Source of the DNA: Pseudomonadota bacterium
GTDB taxonomy: Bacteria > Pseudomonadota > Gammaproteobacteria > Xanthomonadales > Xanthomonadaceae
Assembly (NCBI GenBank): GCA_023439425.1
Contig: JAEXNZ010000555.1
Coordinates: 1-7,002 of the forward strand
Direction of reading: 5' to 3'
Length of the DNA stretch: 7,002 nt
Positions 6,054 to 7,002 of this stretch are shown piece by piece. The notes under the pieces were generated by a model, which was not told the origin of the DNA, searched no databases, and was given only the letters and a program-made list of their open reading frames with translations. Positions within the stretch are counted from its first letter, which is position 1. Each line of letters starts with the position of its first letter. The position numbers and the translations under genes were made by a program.

Positions 6054-6953
6054 ATGAATCTGCTGAGTAACACGGCTACCTTGCTGGCCTTCGTGCGCTC
6101 TGTGGAAGCGGGGTCGTTCAGTGCAGCCTCGCGTGCACTCGGTCTGACGCCTTCATCGGTGTCGAAGTCGATCACCAGGCTTGAAGCTGAGCTGGGTGCG
6201 AAGCTCTTCCACCGATCCACGCGTTACCTGCAGCCGACCGAGGAGGGGCTGGCCCTGTTCGAGCGCGTGGCTCCACTACTGCGAGGATTGGAGGATGCGG
6301 CCGATGCGATCCGCACCGATGGTGATGCGCGCGGCCTGCTCCGCGCCAGCATGCCGAGTGAAATCGGGCGGCTGTTGTTGGAGCCTTTGGCCACCCGCTT
6401 CCTGGACGCTCACCCTGGACTGGAGTTGGATCTGTCGCTGTCTGATCATCTTGTCGACGTCATTCGTGAGGGCTACGACGTCGCATTCCGCATCGGCCAT
6501 CCCGCGGACAGCGAGCTGGTGGCGCGCCCTATCGCCGCATTGACGATGATCCTGGTGGCCTCCCCCGAACTACTGTCTCGCCACGGCAAGCCCGCCACGC
6601 CGGACGACCTGCGCAGGATGCCAATGCTGCGATATCTGTTCGAGAGCCGAACTGCCGCCATCATGTTCGCCGACGGTACGAGCGTGCAGCCACGAGGCCG
6701 GGTTGGCCTGAATACCGGTGCCGCTCTCCGTGCGGGGGCACTCGCGGGCGTAGGCGTGGCACACCTCACGCGTTGCACCGTACAGCACGACCTCGACAGC
6801 GGCGCGCTGGTGCAGGTTCTCCCATCGCTGCCCCTTCCCAGCCTTCCCTTGCAGTACATCCATGCGTTTGGCCGCCTTATGCCGGCGCGCGTTCGCCTGC
6901 TCACTGACTTCGTTGAAACAGAGATGCGTCGGATTCTGGATGACCGACGATGA
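6054..6953 (+). CDS. LysR-family transcriptional regulator
   Basis: A 299-residue DNA-binding regulator, standard for the family. The N-terminal winged helix-turn-helix (about 5-63) reads LLAFVRSVEAGSFSAASRAL, then TPSSVSKSITRLEAELGAKL and FHRSTRYLQPTEEG, typical of the subgroup around AaeR/DmlR. The effector-binding domain spans about 90-292 and contains VREGYDVAFRIGHPADSELV, characteristic of the same subgroup. ATG 6054 is chosen because GGAG sits six bases upstream; an in-frame ATG at 6042 lies upstream of that site and has no ribosome site of its own. It is divergent from the dehydrogenase/NTF2-like pair, which is its probable target; the inducer is unknown. A GC-rich hairpin follows the stop by 14 bases. 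Confidence 0.94.
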   Translation: MNLLSNTATLLAFVRSVEAGSFSAASRALGLTPSSVSKSITRLEAELGAKLFHRSTRYLQPTEEGLALFERVAPLLRGLEDAADAIRTDGDARGLLRASMPSEIGRLLLEPLATRFLDAHPGLELDLSLSDHLVDVIREGYDVAFRIGHPADSELVARPIAALTMILVASPELLSRHGKPATPDDLRRMPMLRYLFESRTAAIMFADGTSVQPRGRVGLNTGAALRAGALAGVGVAHLTRCTVQHDLDSGALVQVLPSLPLPSLPLQYIHAFGRLMPARVRLLTDFVETEMRRILDDRR

Positions 6954-6967
6954 CCCGCCGGGCCGAC

Positions 6968-6988
6968 CCGGGGGCCCTTTGGCCCCGG
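6968..6988 (+). terminator. GC-rich hairpin after the LysR gene, probable transcript end
   Basis: GGGGCC-CTTT-GGCCCC forms a 6-base stem with a 4-base loop, extendable by two C-G pairs across a one-base bulge. It starts 14 bases after the LysR stop. No T tract follows on the plus strand within the window, so it may work as a Rho-assisted or 3'-stabilising structure rather than a textbook intrinsic terminator. Confidence 0.45.
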
Positions 6989-7002
6989 TGGGATAAGGTG
7001 TA

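Overview
The window looks like chromosomal DNA from a high-GC gammaproteobacterium, most likely Stenotrophomonas or a close Xanthomonadaceae relative. The evidence is a PhoP/PhoQ pair with PhoQ-type kinase motifs, the linked dusA gene, GC-rich codon use, and intergenic palindromes that start with GTAG, a repeat class known to be abundant in Stenotrophomonas maltophilia. The genus call is an inference.

Layout on the minus strand, read right to left: a short-chain dehydrogenase (5952-5203) is followed after 21 bases by an NTF2/SnoaL-like protein (5181-4759). Next come a structured repeat (copy B, about 4545-4750), a small exported protein of unknown function (4402-3989), a second direct copy of the repeat (copy A, about 3837-4013), dusA (3737-2721), a small exported protein with a PepSY-like pattern (2493-2125), phoP (2053-1367) and phoQ (1346 to beyond the left edge). 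The only plus-strand gene is a LysR-type regulator (6054-6953), divergent from the dehydrogenase across about 100 bases. A GC-rich hairpin follows it at the right edge.

There are two functional blocks. The left block is core genome: a tRNA dihydrouridine synthase, then a probable exported protein-phoP-phoQ operon for envelope and cation stress. A tandem-hexamer motif with PhoP-box geometry lies upstream of that operon and could give autoregulation. The right block is accessory in character: a LysR regulator facing a dehydrogenase/NTF2-like gene pair that it may control.

The most unusual part is 3837-4750. Two direct copies of a roughly 109-bp repeat, 101/109 identical at a constant offset of 745 bases, bracket the unknown exported-protein gene. 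Each copy ends in an identical GTAG-type palindrome. The right-hand copy also has an inverted partner palindrome, giving a closed REP-pair structure, while the left-hand copy seems to have lost its partner. Internal stems are kept between copies, one with a compensatory A-T to G-C change. A 22-base tail shared by both copies codes for part of the C-terminus of the exported protein in copy A and is noncoding in copy B. The layout suggests a duplicated or excisable gene-plus-repeat unit. I found no CRISPR array, tRNA, rRNA or transposase gene.
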